63,358 bases of DNA from Jeotgalibacillus campisalis (lineage in GTDB: Bacteria; Bacillota; Bacilli; Bacillales; Jeotgalibacillaceae). This document shows positions 6,425 through 15,331 of this stretch, piece by piece (the stretch's first letter is position 1; every line of letters starts with the position of its first letter). A model generated the notes under the pieces. It was not told where the DNA came from. It did not search any database and worked only from the letters and a program-made list of their open reading frames with translations. Position numbers and translations under genes: made by a program. The stretch is from positions 1-63,358 of the forward strand of contig NZ_JXRR01000016.1 of the NCBI RefSeq assembly GCF_000829515.1. Direction: 5' to 3'.

Positions 6425-9016
6425 TTGAAAAAAATTAAGCAAGTAACAGCGATGACGTTAGCAGCAGTATTGATTTTATCCAGCTTTTCATTTTCTCAAA
6501 AAAGCTTAGCGGCTGATGAGGAGGGAATTATCCAGTCTGTCACCACTGATAAAGCTATGTATGACCCGAGTGAGAAAGCAGAACTGAGCATTAATCTTAC
6601 GAACTTAAACGGCGGGGATCTAAAGAAAGGGATTGTTGAGATCAGGGCAAAGCACCTTGAAAAGCAAGTTGGCTCCACTATTAAAAGAAAGTTCACATTA
6701 AAAGAAGGCAAATCAAAAACACTTACGATTAATTGGAAGGCACCTGCAGATGATTTTAAAGGCTATCTGATTGAAGTGAATGTAAAAGATGAAGCTGATA
6801 TCGTTATTGATTCGGATACGGTTGGGGTAGATGTATCTTCAAGCTGGACAAAGTTCCCCCGTTACGGCTATGTCTGGAACTTTACAGAAGATGTGGACGT
6901 GGAGAGAAGAATTGAGAAACTAAAGAACTACCATATTAACGCCTTACAATATTATGATTGGAAATACCGTCATCATAAGCCAGTGGCCGATAACCTGGAC
7001 GTCTGGGATGATTGGTCAGGCAGACCGATTTATGGTGATTCGGTCCGCAGCTATATTGCTGAAGCTCAAAAAGCAAATATGGTTAATATGTCTTATAATA
7101 TGGCATACGCAGCCGTCTCTGGTTATGAAAACGATGGCGTAAAGCAAGACTGGGCTCTTTATTATTCAGACGACAATCCAAGAGGAGAAGGGCATTTTAA
7201 CTTCAAAATGTCAGACGAAACACCGACTGGTATTACCCATTTATACTTTTTTGATATGAGCAATAAAGGATGGCAGAATTACATTTTTGCAGAAACGAAT
7301 AAAGTATTTGATGCATTTGAATTTGATGGCTGGCACTCTGACACGGTTGGAGAATGGGGAGAGATGAAAAATTCTAAGGGTGAAACCTTATTTGTAAAAG
7401 ACACGTATACAGAGTTCCTTAATGCAGCTAAAACCGCTATTGGAGACAACTATCTGGTTTTTAACCCGGTTGGAGCGCAGGGGATTGAAAAGGTTAATAT
7501 CAGTGATGTGGATGTTCTATATACCGAGATGTGGCCATGGGATAGAGATATAAATGGAGAGCTCTATGACTCCTATAACTCTTTAAAGACAGAAATTGAA
7601 AGATCAAGAGAAGAGAGTGGCGGTAAGTCTTTAGTCATTCCTGCCTACATGAGCTATGACTATGGTGAAAGTAATCCAGGCAGCCCGTTCAACACATCAG
7701 CCGTGTTATTAACAGGTGCTTCCGTTTATGCAGCAGGCGGATCTCGTATGGAGTTGGGGGATGACGGGAATATGCTCAGCAATGAATATTTTCCTGCTCA
7801 AAATTTGTACATGACTGATAACCTTGAAAAGCGAATAGCCAAACAATACGATTTCATTGTTGCTTATCAAAACCTTCTTAGGGATGGTCAAACAGAAACA
7901 GAAAACGCTATTGAAGTAGTCGATTATGAGAATAATGAAAACGGAGATCCTAATACGATCTGGACATATGGGAAAAAAGATGATAACTATGAAATTATCC
8001 AGATGATTAATTTATTGGGCGTTAGCCAAAACGACTGGAGAGCCAACTATGGTGAAAAAGAAAAACCTAACAAAATTTGCGATTTTAAAGTTAAATACTA
8101 TTATTCAGATGAAGTAAATTCTGTATGGCTGGCTTCGCCGGATGAAAAAGACGGGCGTTCCCAGGCACTGTCCTTTACAAAAGGCAGTGATGAGTCAGGG
8201 GACTATATTGTGATTGATGTCCCATCCCTGGAATACTGGAACATGATCTACATGAGCGGTGATGAACCGCAAAGCACCGATGATGAACAAGATTCTAGAT
8301 TAAACGTGACAAAATTGATGAACCATTTTGCAGCAAAAAGAGATTTGCGGAAGCCCTTAGTTAAACAACTTAGCAATACACTTAGACAGGCAGATCATCA
8401 TTTGAAAAAAGGTTCTGATGATAAAGCGGTAAACTTTTTAGAAAAGGCTTTAGATCAATTAAACCGAAAATCAAATAACAGAGCTGTTACGAATGAAGCA
8501 AGGGAGGCTTTAAATAAAGCTATAGATCTTGTCATTTATGACTGGAGTAACACAAATACTTGTGAAGACCCTGATGATCAGGAAGAAATACCTGCTCCGT
8601 CCGGAGAGCTTATAAACGGAGGTTTTGAGAAGGGAACACAGGGTTGGACATTTAGTGGCACAGCAGGGCACGGCGTTGACAACTATGATGCTTATGAAGG
8701 GTATAAGTACTGGATATGGGGTGCTGAAGAGTACACTGCAACTGTATCTCAAACAGTAAAAGGTCTGGAAAACGGAACTTATACAGTCAGTGCAATGCTC
8801 AAACAAAATACAGGTATTCCAATAGAAAGTAAAATGGAAGTATCCGGCTATGGGGGAGATCCTGTTGATAAGGCCATCCCTCACAGCCAGAGCTATGAAA
8901 AGATTAGTGTATTAGCAGAAGTAACAAACGGTGAACTCACCATTTCATTTAAACAACAGGGACCTGGAGATACAAATCTGCAAATAGATAATGTTGAAAT
9001 AGTGAAAGAGCAATGA
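6425..9016 (+). CDS. secreted glycoside hydrolase family 66 enzyme, probably endo-dextranase
   Basis: Extracellular enzyme that cleaves alpha-1,6-glucan (dextran). The TTG start at 6425 has AAGGGAG about 8 nt upstream; the in-frame GTG at 6416 overlaps that site. Residues 1-30 are a Sec signal peptide (KKIKQ, hydrophobic core, SLAA cleavage). An Ig-like domain follows (about 35-140), then the GH66 barrel. By motif, the likely nucleophile is D306 (FDGWHSDTVGE) and the acid/base E368 (YTEMWPWD). I see no 90-residue CBM35 insertion such as cycloisomaltooligosaccharide glucanotransferases carry, so hydrolysis is favoured over cyclisation. A helical linker (about 625-715) and a C-terminal beta-sandwich, probably carbohydrate-binding (about 725-863), complete it. 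A perfect cre box lies upstream. Confidence 0.85.
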   Translation: MKKIKQVTAMTLAAVLILSSFSFSQKSLAADEEGIIQSVTTDKAMYDPSEKAELSINLTNLNGGDLKKGIVEIRAKHLEKQVGSTIKRKFTLKEGKSKTLTINWKAPADDFKGYLIEVNVKDEADIVIDSDTVGVDVSSSWTKFPRYGYVWNFTEDVDVERRIEKLKNYHINALQYYDWKYRHHKPVADNLDVWDDWSGRPIYGDSVRSYIAEAQKANMVNMSYNMAYAAVSGYENDGVKQDWALYYSDDNPRGEGHFNFKMSDETPTGITHLYFFDMSNKGWQNYIFAETNKVFDAFEFDGWHSDTVGEWGEMKNSKGETLFVKDTYTEFLNAAKTAIGDNYLVFNPVGAQGIEKVNISDVDVLYTEMWPWDRDINGELYDSYNSLKTEIERSREESGGKSLVIPAYMSYDYGESNPGSPFNTSAVLLTGASVYAAGGSRMELGDDGNMLSNEYFPAQNLYMTDNLEKRIAKQYDFIVAYQNLLRDGQTETENAIEVVDYENNENGDPNTIWTYGKKDDNYEIIQMINLLGVSQNDWRANYGEKEKPNKICDFKVKYYYSDEVNSVWLASPDEKDGRSQALSFTKGSDESGDYIVIDVPSLEYWNMIYMSGDEPQSTDDEQDSRLNVTKLMNHFAAKRDLRKPLVKQLSNTLRQADHHLKKGSDDKAVNFLEKALDQLNRKSNNRAVTNEAREALNKAIDLVIYDWSNTNTCEDPDDQEEIPAPSGELINGGFEKGTQGWTFSGTAGHGVDNYDAYEGYKYWIWGAEEYTATVSQTVKGLENGTYTVSAMLKQNTGIPIESKMEVSGYGGDPVDKAIPHSQSYEKISVLAEVTNGELTISFKQQGPGDTNLQIDNVEIVKEQ

Positions 9017-9045
9017 ACCGGTAGTAAATAAGTTAAAGATAAAAA

Positions 9046-9083
9046 TAAGACTGTCGAGAGGTTCTCGACAGTCTTATTTTTAT
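9046..9083 (+). terminator. bidirectional terminator after the dextranase gene
   Basis: Perfect 15-bp stem ATAAGACTGTCGAGA/TCTCGACAGTCTTAT with a 3-nt loop and T-rich flanks on both strands. It also serves the leftward small ORF at 9102-9197. Confidence 0.9.
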
Positions 9084-9101
9084 TTACAGCTTGTCTAGCC
9101 A

Positions 9102-9197
9102 TTAGTCCTTGTGTGTACCTGGCTTGGAATCATAGCCTGCTGCGAAAATAGCAGCAAGAAACGCCACACAGATACCTAAAATTAGTATAGTATTCAT
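9102..9197 (-). CDS. 31-residue single-span membrane peptide, unknown
   Basis: Short ORF starting MNTILILGICVAFLAAIF and ending in the polar tail GYDSKPGTHKD. The first 20 residues can form one transmembrane helix. A strong ribosome site (AAAAGGAGGCC) lies 8 nt before the ATG, and the shared terminator follows the stop codon, so the layout is that of a real gene. I do not recognise a named family. Bacilli carry many such tiny membrane proteins, often sporulation- or stress-related; nothing here decides the role. Confidence 0.65.
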   Translation of the reverse strand: MNTILILGICVAFLAAIFAAGYDSKPGTHKD

Positions 9198-9525
9198 TTG
9201 ATATGGCCTCCTTTTCAACGGAAAAAATGATCTGCTGTTTAAAATTATACCCTAAAATACAGTATTAGTGAACGTATAGTGAGATTTATTGTGAAGAAAC
9301 AATGAAATTGTCTTATAAATTCGTTCAGACAAGATAAACATGGGGAAAATCTTTTAACTCTGGGAGAAAAAAAGTTTCTTTGTACAAAGAAATAGTACTA
9401 TTTAATTCTTTAAATACCTCCTGTATCTGATTGAAATGGGCTGATGTGAAAATCACAAGTCATATTTTCTACTTTTTTTCTTAAAATAGTTAAGAACCAT
9501 CGCAATGAATTTTGATTTTTCGTTT
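9198..9525. other. gene-free spacer upstream of prkA
   Basis: About 330 bases between the divergent 31-aa gene and the sigma-E-like promoter of prkA. AT-rich; no further ORF with a ribosome site, repeat or fold was seen. Confidence 0.5.
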
Positions 9526-9554
9526 TCATGCAAGCCGAAGTTTCAGCATACCTT
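9526..9554 (+). promoter_or_regulatory. possible sigma-E promoter of prkA
   Basis: TCATG, 16 nt, then CATACCTT (sigma-E -10 consensus CATACAAT, two mismatches). It predicts a transcript start near 9560, just before the ribosome site at 9571. prkA is in the sigma-E regulon of B. subtilis. Confidence 0.4.
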
Positions 9555-9585
9555 TCTACATAAGGCCAATAAGGAGGCGACGTTG

Positions 9586-11481
9586 TTGGATATTTTAAGA
9601 AGAATGGCTGAATATAGAAGCGAGGAAGAAAATTTAAAATGGGAAGGTACGTTTTCTGAATACGTCGAATTGCTAAAAGAAAGGCCATGGGTGGCTCAAT
9701 CAGCACATTCACGTGTGTATAACATGATAAAAGATGCCGGTGTGGAAGAGAAAAATGGAAAAAAGCAGTACCTCTTTTTTAAAAATCAACTTTTTGGTTT
9801 AGAAGAACCTTTAGAAAAATTAGTAGAGGAGTATTTTCATCCTGCTGCAAGAAGACTAGATGTAAAAAAACGGATTTTGCTGCTCATGGGTCCGGTCAGC
9901 GGAGGTAAATCCACGCTTGTTACAATGATGAAAAGAGGGATGGAAGCCTACTCCAGAACAGACAGAGGGGCTGTGTATGCGATAAAAGGCTGTCCGATGC
10001 ATGAAGATCCGCTTCACCTCATACCACATGCATTGAGAGAAGATTTTCAAAAAGAATATGGTATCCGAATTGAAGGCAATTTGTCGCCTTTAAATCTGAT
10101 GCGCTTAGAAAAAGAGTTTGATGGACAAATTGAAAATGTACCGGTTGAACGGATCTTTTTCTCAGAAGACAAGCGTGTAGGGATCGGTACGTTCAGTCCT
10201 TCTGATCCAAAGTCTCAGGATATTGCCGATCTGACAGGAAGCCTTGATTTTTCTACTATTGCAGAATATGGATCAGAAAGCGACCCTCGAGCTTACCGGT
10301 TTGATGGCGAGCTCAATAAAGCGAACCGCGGCATGATGGAGTTTCAAGAAATGTTAAAATGCGATGAGAAATTTTTATGGCACTTGCTCTCGCTTACCCA
10401 GGAAGGAAACTTTAAAGCTGGAAGATTTGCGTTGATTTCGGCTGATGAAATGATTGTGGCTCATACAAATGAAACGGAGTACCGGTCATTTATCTCCAAC
10501 AGAAAAAATGAAGCTCTTCATTCTCGTATCATCGTGATGCCGATCCCGTATAATCTTCAAGTGACACAGGAAGAAAAAATTTATGAAAAACTGATTTCAG
10601 AAAGTGATGTCGCAGGTGTACACATTGCTCCTCATACACTTAAAATTGCTGCGATGTTTACCATTCTTACCCGTCTGAAAGAACCGAAACGAAAAGACAT
10701 TGACTTAATTAAGAAAATGCGTCTTTATGATGGTGAAACGGTTGAAGGATTTAATGGGGCAGATCTGCAGGAATTAAAAACCGAATACGATGACGAGGGC
10801 ATGAATGGAATTGATCCTCGATATGTGATTAACCGGATTTCTTCCACTATTATTCGGAAAGAGGTTTCTTCTATTAATGCGCTTGATGTTTTACGATCGC
10901 TGAAAGAAGGACTTGATCAGCATGCTTCCATTACGAAGGATGTAAAAGAAGCTTACCTGGGTTATATTTCACTGGCACGCCGCGAGTTTGATGATATGGC
11001 GAAAAAAGAAGTTCAAAAAGCCTTTGTCTACTCGTATGAGGAGTCAGCAAAAACGCTTATGGATAATTATCTAGATAATGTGGAGGCTTACTGCCACAAA
11101 TCCAAACTGCGTGATCCGTTGACTGGAGAAGAAATGACACCGGATGAAAAGCTGATGCGTTCCATCGAAGAACAAATAGGCATTTCAGAAAATGCAAAAA
11201 AAGCATTCAGAGAAGAAATTTTAATTCGAATTTCCACTTATGCAAGAAAAGGCAAGCGATTTGATTATCAGTCTCATGACCGTTTAAGAGAGGCCATTCA
11301 AAAGAAATTATTTGCTGACTTAAAAGATGTGGTTAAAATTACGACCTCATCGAAAACGCCGGATGAGCAGCAGCTTAAGAAAATGAATGAAGTAATTGCA
11401 CGCCTGATTGATGAGCATGGCTATAATACTTCGAGTGCCAATGAATTATTAAAATATGTTGGCAGTCTTCTTAACAGATAA
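9586..11481 (+). CDS. prkA: PrkA serine protein kinase / AAA+ protein
   Basis: Cytosolic protein with an AAA+ core and a C-terminal kinase-like region, needed for efficient sporulation in B. subtilis and related to E. coli YeaG. The Walker A motif GPVSGGKST is at about residues 102-110. The family signatures DILRRMAEYRSEEENLKWEG at the N terminus and YRFDGELNKANRGMMEFQEM further in are clear. The start is a TTG at 9586, 8 nt after AAGGAGG; an adjacent in-frame TTG at 9583 is the alternative. The resulting 631 aa equals the B. subtilis length. Its partner yhbH follows 1.1 kb downstream with one small membrane gene between. Confidence 0.95.
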   Translation: MDILRRMAEYRSEEENLKWEGTFSEYVELLKERPWVAQSAHSRVYNMIKDAGVEEKNGKKQYLFFKNQLFGLEEPLEKLVEEYFHPAARRLDVKKRILLLMGPVSGGKSTLVTMMKRGMEAYSRTDRGAVYAIKGCPMHEDPLHLIPHALREDFQKEYGIRIEGNLSPLNLMRLEKEFDGQIENVPVERIFFSEDKRVGIGTFSPSDPKSQDIADLTGSLDFSTIAEYGSESDPRAYRFDGELNKANRGMMEFQEMLKCDEKFLWHLLSLTQEGNFKAGRFALISADEMIVAHTNETEYRSFISNRKNEALHSRIIVMPIPYNLQVTQEEKIYEKLISESDVAGVHIAPHTLKIAAMFTILTRLKEPKRKDIDLIKKMRLYDGETVEGFNGADLQELKTEYDDEGMNGIDPRYVINRISSTIIRKEVSSINALDVLRSLKEGLDQHASITKDVKEAYLGYISLARREFDDMAKKEVQKAFVYSYEESAKTLMDNYLDNVEAYCHKSKLRDPLTGEEMTPDEKLMRSIEEQIGISENAKKAFREEILIRISTYARKGKRFDYQSHDRLREAIQKKLFADLKDVVKITTSSKTPDEQQLKKMNEVIARLIDEHGYNTSSANELLKYVGSLLNR

Positions 11482-11512
11482 TATCTGCACAAGTCCTTTC
11501 CGGAATCATTGG

Positions 11513-11541
11513 AGAACCAGTATACAGCTGGTTCTTTTTTT
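11513..11541 (+). terminator. terminator after prkA
   Basis: GAACCAG/CTGGTTC stem with a 7-nt loop, followed by TTTTTTTATTT. Confidence 0.9.
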
Positions 11542-11672
11542 ATTTGTCAGCCCATGCTCCGTACTTGATACATAATGGAAGCCAATCCATGCACATAAGT
11601 CTTCATTTTTAGTAAAAAATAAGAAAAATGATGAAGATTCTTTGCAAAAGGATCTTACTTTCTGATCAATAT

Positions 11673-11698
11673 TGAAACTTTTATCGATTATAATCGTA
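11673..11698 (+). promoter_or_regulatory. ECF-sigma (SigW/SigM-type) promoter
   Basis: TGAAAC, exactly 16 nt, then CGTA: the canonical arrangement of Bacillus envelope-stress ECF sigma promoters. Transcription would start near 11705, about 100 nt before the small membrane-protein gene at 11803. Confidence 0.7.
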
Positions 11699-11802
11699 TA
11701 AAAGTATAGGAAAGCAATTTAATCTTATTTGGATTAGACGTTTACCTCTAAGTGATTAGTGTAAAAGAAAAAGTAGGAAAATATAGAAGGGACGGATGAA
11801 AG

Positions 11803-12111
11803 ATGAAAACATCCACCACTTTAAAATGGGTGACAGGAGGACTCGAAGCGTTTTTTGCTATTCCTTTTATAGGAGGCATCGTAATCGTCTCTCTATCATG
11901 GGCACCACTCTGGATCATGCTGGGCCTGCATATTGTAACGCTTATTTTTTCGATACGTGAGCTGGAAGCAAGAACAGGGAGTATAGTTGGAATTGTGGCG
12001 AGTGTCATTGGATTTGTGCCATTCGTTGGGTTTATAATGCATATAGCAGCCTCTATTATTTTGCTGATTGATGCAGCTAAAACATCGGCTCGTGAAAAGG
12101 AATTGACGTAA
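11803..12111 (+). CDS. small membrane protein, unknown, probable envelope-stress member
   Basis: 102-aa hydrophobic protein with three likely transmembrane helices (about residues 10-32, 36-55 and 62-88) and a charged tail AAKTSAREKELT. No catalytic motif is visible and I do not recognise a named family. AGAAGGGACGG lies upstream of the ATG. The ECF-type promoter at 11673 suggests induction by cell-envelope stress. It sits between prkA and yhbH, which have sporulation-type promoters, so it seems to be an independently regulated insertion. A short copy of the repeat family follows the stop. Confidence 0.7.
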   Translation: MKTSTTLKWVTGGLEAFFAIPFIGGIVIVSLSWAPLWIMLGLHIVTLIFSIRELEARTGSIVGIVASVIGFVPFVGFIMHIAASIILLIDAAKTSAREKELT

Positions 12112-12170
12112 TCTTTATTAGGCGTCAGAAATATGAACAAGATGATGCTTGTATCTGTTTTGATCATCTT

Positions 12171-12204
12171 AGAGGCTGGGACAAAAATTTGTCTCAGTCT
12201 CTTT
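12171..12204 (+). repeat. minimal copy (A) of a MITE-like intergenic repeat; terminator-like hairpin
   Basis: AGAGGCTGGGACA and TGTCTCAGTCTCTTT are joined almost directly, giving a hairpin with a T tail. The same ends bound the larger copies at 20246-20382 and 39982-40205. It probably terminates the upstream small gene. Confidence 0.7.
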
Positions 12205-12557
12205 TAGTTTACTTCGCTTTTTTAATTCCGACGCTATCCGTCACACTCTTAAAGAATCGACACCTTCTGCTCGGCCTACATCTTTTTTATGATTTAAACA
12301 GACTCCGTTTATACAACTATTTATCGTTACTTCCCAGACTGATCATAATTTGACTTGAACGTAATATAATCTTTCTTCCCGAGGAAAGTATTCAATTGAC
12401 CTGAATTGAACAGGTCACACTTAAAATATAGGCGCATGCGTCCTGTTACTTCCCGTTACAAGTAAAATAATTAGAAAATTCAATTAAATTAATTATCAAA
12501 CACCGTAATCACATTGGTGCTTAAAATTAGAACAAAATGCTTCTGCTTTAATTAGTA
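12205..12557. other. gene-free spacer before yhbH
   Basis: About 350 AT-rich bases between repeat copy A and the yhbH promoter. No ORF with a ribosome site and no clear fold; nothing supportable was found. Confidence 0.5.
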
Positions 12558-12583
12558 AATATTTTTTCATTGCCGCATACAAT
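12558..12583 (+). promoter_or_regulatory. sigma-E promoter of yhbH
   Basis: AATATT at -35, then a full-consensus CATACAAT -10 box at 12576-12583. Transcription would begin near 12590, leaving room for the ribosome site at 12598-12605. This also shows that the longer in-frame start at 12570 cannot be used. yhbH belongs to the sigma-E regulon in B. subtilis. Confidence 0.75.
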
Positions 12584-12614
12584 GAATTACGAATGGAAGA
12601 AGGGAGAGCAGACC

Positions 12615-13763
12615 ATGAAAATGGATGAGCGGTCGTCCACAATCCTATCACAAGAAGATTGGTCCCTTCACCGACAAGGACAGGATGATCAAAAAAGACA
12701 TCAAGAAAAAGTTAATGAAGCGATTAAAGACCAGCTGCCAGAGCTTATTACTGAAGAAAGCATTGTCATGTCAAATGGAAAACAAGTTGTTAAAATTCCA
12801 ATCCGTTCATTAGATGAATACAAGATCCGGTACAACTATGATAAGAAAAAACATGTCGGCCAAGGCAATGGAGACAGTCAGGTAGGTGATTTGATTGCCA
12901 AAGGCAGTCCTGAACCTGGCCAGGGAGCAGGTCAAGGGGCAGGTGAAGAGGCAGGCGTTGACTATGTTGAAGCAGAGGTATCTTTATTAGAGGTGGAAGA
13001 AGCATTATTCAAGGAGCTGTCACTGCCAAAATTAAAGCAAAAAGAAGAATCAGAAGAAATTACAAAAGACATTGAATTTAATGATATTCGGAACAAAGGA
13101 CTTACAGGAAATATCGATAAAAAGAAAACAATGATGAGTGCATTTAAGAGAAATGCCATGTCAGGATCACCAACTTTTAATCCAATCTTGCCTGAAGATT
13201 TGAGGTACAGAACCTGGAATGAATCAGTCGAACGGGAATCAAAAGCGGTTGTACTAGCTTTAATGGATACAAGCGGATCGATGGGGGCATTTGAAAAGTA
13301 TGTTGCTAGAAGCTTCTTTTTCTGGTTGACTCGATTTTTGCGCCATAAATATGACCATGTTGAGCTCCGGTTCATCGCACACCACACAGAAGCGAAAGAA
13401 GTTGAAGAAGAAACCTTCTTCTCCAAAGGAGAGAGTGGAGGAACCATTTGTTCTTCAGCGTATCGCAAAGCACTCGAGTTAATTCAAAACGAATATCCGA
13501 TTCAGCGTTATAATGTGTATGCTTTTCATTTTTCGGATGGAGATAACTTAACATCAGATAACCAGCGCTGCCTTCCTTTAATAGAGGAGCTGTCGAAAGT
13601 ATGCAATTTGTTTGGCTATGGCGAAGTAAATCAATATCAGCGTCAATCTTCACTTATGTCGATTTACAAAAAAATTCCCGAAGATGAATTGAGATACTTT
13701 ATCCTGAGAAGAAAATCGGATGTGTTTTTTGCCTTAAAGCATTTTTTAAAAGAAGAAGTTTAA
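12615..13763 (+). CDS. yhbH: YhbH, DUF444 sporulation protein with VWA-like fold
   Basis: Counterpart of B. subtilis YhbH and E. coli YeaH, which work together with PrkA/YeaG in sporulation or stress responses; the biochemical role is unknown. The N terminus carries [19 protein letters not shown] and [21 protein letters not shown] glycine-rich stretch (about residues 85-110) links to a VWA-like domain with the metal-site motif DTSGSMG from D218, then [10 protein letters not shown] and [12 protein letters not shown]. The ATG at 12615 is preceded by AGAAGGGAGAG and gives 382 aa. The longer frame from 12570 would overlap the promoter. Confidence 0.93.
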   Translation: MKMDERSSTILSQEDWSLHRQGQDDQKRHQEKVNEAIKDQLPELITEESIVMSNGKQVVKIPIRSLDEYKIRYNYDKKKHVGQGNGDSQVGDLIAKGSPEPGQGAGQGAGEEAGVDYVEAEVSLLEVEEALFKELSLPKLKQKEESEEITKDIEFNDIRNKGLTGNIDKKKTMMSAFKRNAMSGSPTFNPILPEDLRYRTWNESVERESKAVVLALMDTSGSMGAFEKYVARSFFFWLTRFLRHKYDHVELRFIAHHTEAKEVEEETFFSKGESGGTICSSAYRKALELIQNEYPIQRYNVYAFHFSDGDNLTSDNQRCLPLIEELSKVCNLFGYGEVNQYQRQSSLMSIYKKIPEDELRYFILRRKSDVFFALKHFLKEEV

Positions 13764-13775
13764 TAACAAAGTCCT

Positions 13776-13820
13776 GCAAAGAAAGCCGAAGAAGCATTTG
13801 TGCTCTTCGGCTTTCTTTGC
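13776..13820 (+). terminator. bidirectional terminator between yhbH and the purine permease gene
   Basis: About 20-bp stem (GCAAAGAAAGCCGAAGA against TCTTCGGCTTTCTTTGC) between two convergent genes. Confidence 0.85.
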
Positions 13821-13822
13821 AT

Positions 13823-15127
13823 TTAATGAGGAAGAAAAACAAGCTGATACGCAAAAAGAACAGCAAACATGTAAACAAGAGGATGAACTTCTTTCCACTT
13901 GCCGCGGAAAATCTTAAGAATTGGGTATGAAATAAATCCTAAAGCAATACCGGTAGCGATGCTTGAAGTTAAAGGCATGCTCAATATAATTAAAAATGCA
14001 GGAAAAGCCTCGTCTAGCTCATCCCAATTAATTTTGGCTATTGTCCCCATCATTAAGCTTCCGACAATAATTAAAGCTGGCGCCGTAATTGCCGAGACGC
14101 CGGATACAGCGCTGACCAGCGGACCGAAAAATGCAGATGCTATAAAAAGCACAGCAACAGTAACTGTTGTTAAGCCTGTGCGTCCGCCTGCTGCGACGCC
14201 AGAGGAAGATTCAATATAAGCAGAAGTAGGGCTTGTACCGACCATTGCACCTGCTGTAGCGGCTACTGAGTCAGCCAGAAGCGCCTGTCTTGCTCTTGGC
14301 AGCGTTTTGCCCTTCATTAACCCGGCCTGCTGGGCAACCCCGATCATTGTGCCGGTTGTATCAAAAATCGTTACAAGTAAAAAGGAAAAAACGACTGCAA
14401 ACAATCCATACTGAATCACGTCTCCAAAGGCTGCAATCGGATTAGAGACGATTAATCCTTCAGGAAGACCAGGAAGTGCCACTACGCCATCAAATTTAAG
14501 CTGATTCGTAAAATATGCGATTGCACCAGTTATCAGCATACCGATAAATAAAGCCCCATTTACGCGCAGAACCATGAGAATAAGGGTTATAGCAAGTCCG
14601 GAAAAAGCTAGAATCACGGGCTTGGAATGAAGGTCCCCAAGAGCGACCAGATTATCAGGATGCGCTACGATTATGCCGGTCAGCCGCATTCCAATAAAAG
14701 CGATGAAGAAACCGATGCCCGCTGTAATCCCATGCTTTAAATTATCCGGGATCGCTTCAATCAGTTTTTTACGGAACGAAGTAAGGGATAATAGTGTAAA
14801 AATAACGCCTGAAACAAATACAGCAGCAAATGCCACTTCATAGGTAATATTTGTATTGGTCCCGACAACAGAAAAAGCAAAGTAAGCATTTAACCCCATT
14901 CCGGGTGCGATGGCAATCGGATAATTTGCAAATAGAGCCATCCATAATGTACCGATTACAGTTGCGATGATCGTGGCAAGAAAGACTTGATCAAACGGAA
15001 CGCCCGTAGTAGATAAGATAATCGGGTTAACCACGACGATATAAACCATTGTCATAAAGGTAGTAAAACCGGCAAGCACTTCTGTTTTTACCGTAGTTTG
15101 GTTTTCTTTTAAATGAAAGCGAAACAA
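13823..15127 (-). CDS. pbuO: NCS2/AzgA purine permease, PbuO-like
   Basis: Proton-coupled membrane transporter for hypoxanthine and guanine, with 12-14 hydrophobic helices. Diagnostic residues are TMVYIVVVNPIIL near the N terminus, APGMGLNAYFAF (about residues 75-86), TSPTSAYIESSSGVAAGGRTGLT (about 300) and the closing LVYMFAVLFAYQLVFLPH. The N terminus MFRFHLKENQTT resembles PbuO more than PbuG. The longest frame starts at a TTG overlapping the Shine-Dalgarno; the TTG at 15127, 9 nt after AGGAG, is preferred (434 aa). A sigma-A promoter and a PurBox lie upstream. I do not find a guanine riboswitch. Confidence 0.88.
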   Translation of the reverse strand: MFRFHLKENQTTVKTEVLAGFTTFMTMVYIVVVNPIILSTTGVPFDQVFLATIIATVIGTLWMALFANYPIAIAPGMGLNAYFAFSVVGTNTNITYEVAFAAVFVSGVIFTLLSLTSFRKKLIEAIPDNLKHGITAGIGFFIAFIGMRLTGIIVAHPDNLVALGDLHSKPVILAFSGLAITLILMVLRVNGALFIGMLITGAIAYFTNQLKFDGVVALPGLPEGLIVSNPIAAFGDVIQYGLFAVVFSFLLVTIFDTTGTMIGVAQQAGLMKGKTLPRARQALLADSVAATAGAMVGTSPTSAYIESSSGVAAGGRTGLTTVTVAVLFIASAFFGPLVSAVSGVSAITAPALIIVGSLMMGTIAKINWDELDEAFPAFLIILSMPLTSSIATGIALGFISYPILKIFRGKWKEVHPLVYMFAVLFAYQLVFLPH

Positions 15128-15153
15128 TTGATTCAACTCCTAGCTAAAAAATA

Positions 15154-15187
15154 CGAACATTAAAAATCACAAAGACTATAATATTCG
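15154..15187 (-). promoter_or_regulatory. PurBox (PurR operator) of the purine permease gene
   Basis: CGAACATTA on the plus strand and an inverted TTCG core span 34 nt from end to end. This is the layout of paired PurBoxes as I recall it from the B. subtilis pur operon. The site overlaps the -10 box, so PurR binding would block transcription. Confidence 0.6.
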
Positions 15188-15206
15188 TTTGTAGAACAAA
15201 ATTCAA
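15178..15206 (-). promoter_or_regulatory. sigma-A promoter of the purine permease gene
   Basis: On the minus strand, TTGAAT, exactly 17 nt, then TATTAT. The 5' UTR is about 40 nt to the TTG start, too short for a purine riboswitch. Confidence 0.75.
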
Positions 15207-15331
15207 CCCCTGGACCAAAAAAACAGTCGAAACAAAGAAAATGTAAGATGATGACGTTGCAATTTTTAGACGTTTCGATAAGATGGAGAAGAAGCATAAA
15301 CTAACAATACGCTTCGGAAGCAGGGTGACGT

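Noticed and set aside
15128-15331. Guanine riboswitch upstream of the purine permease
   Set aside because: None of the conserved aptamer core was found, and the transcript leader is only about 40 nt.
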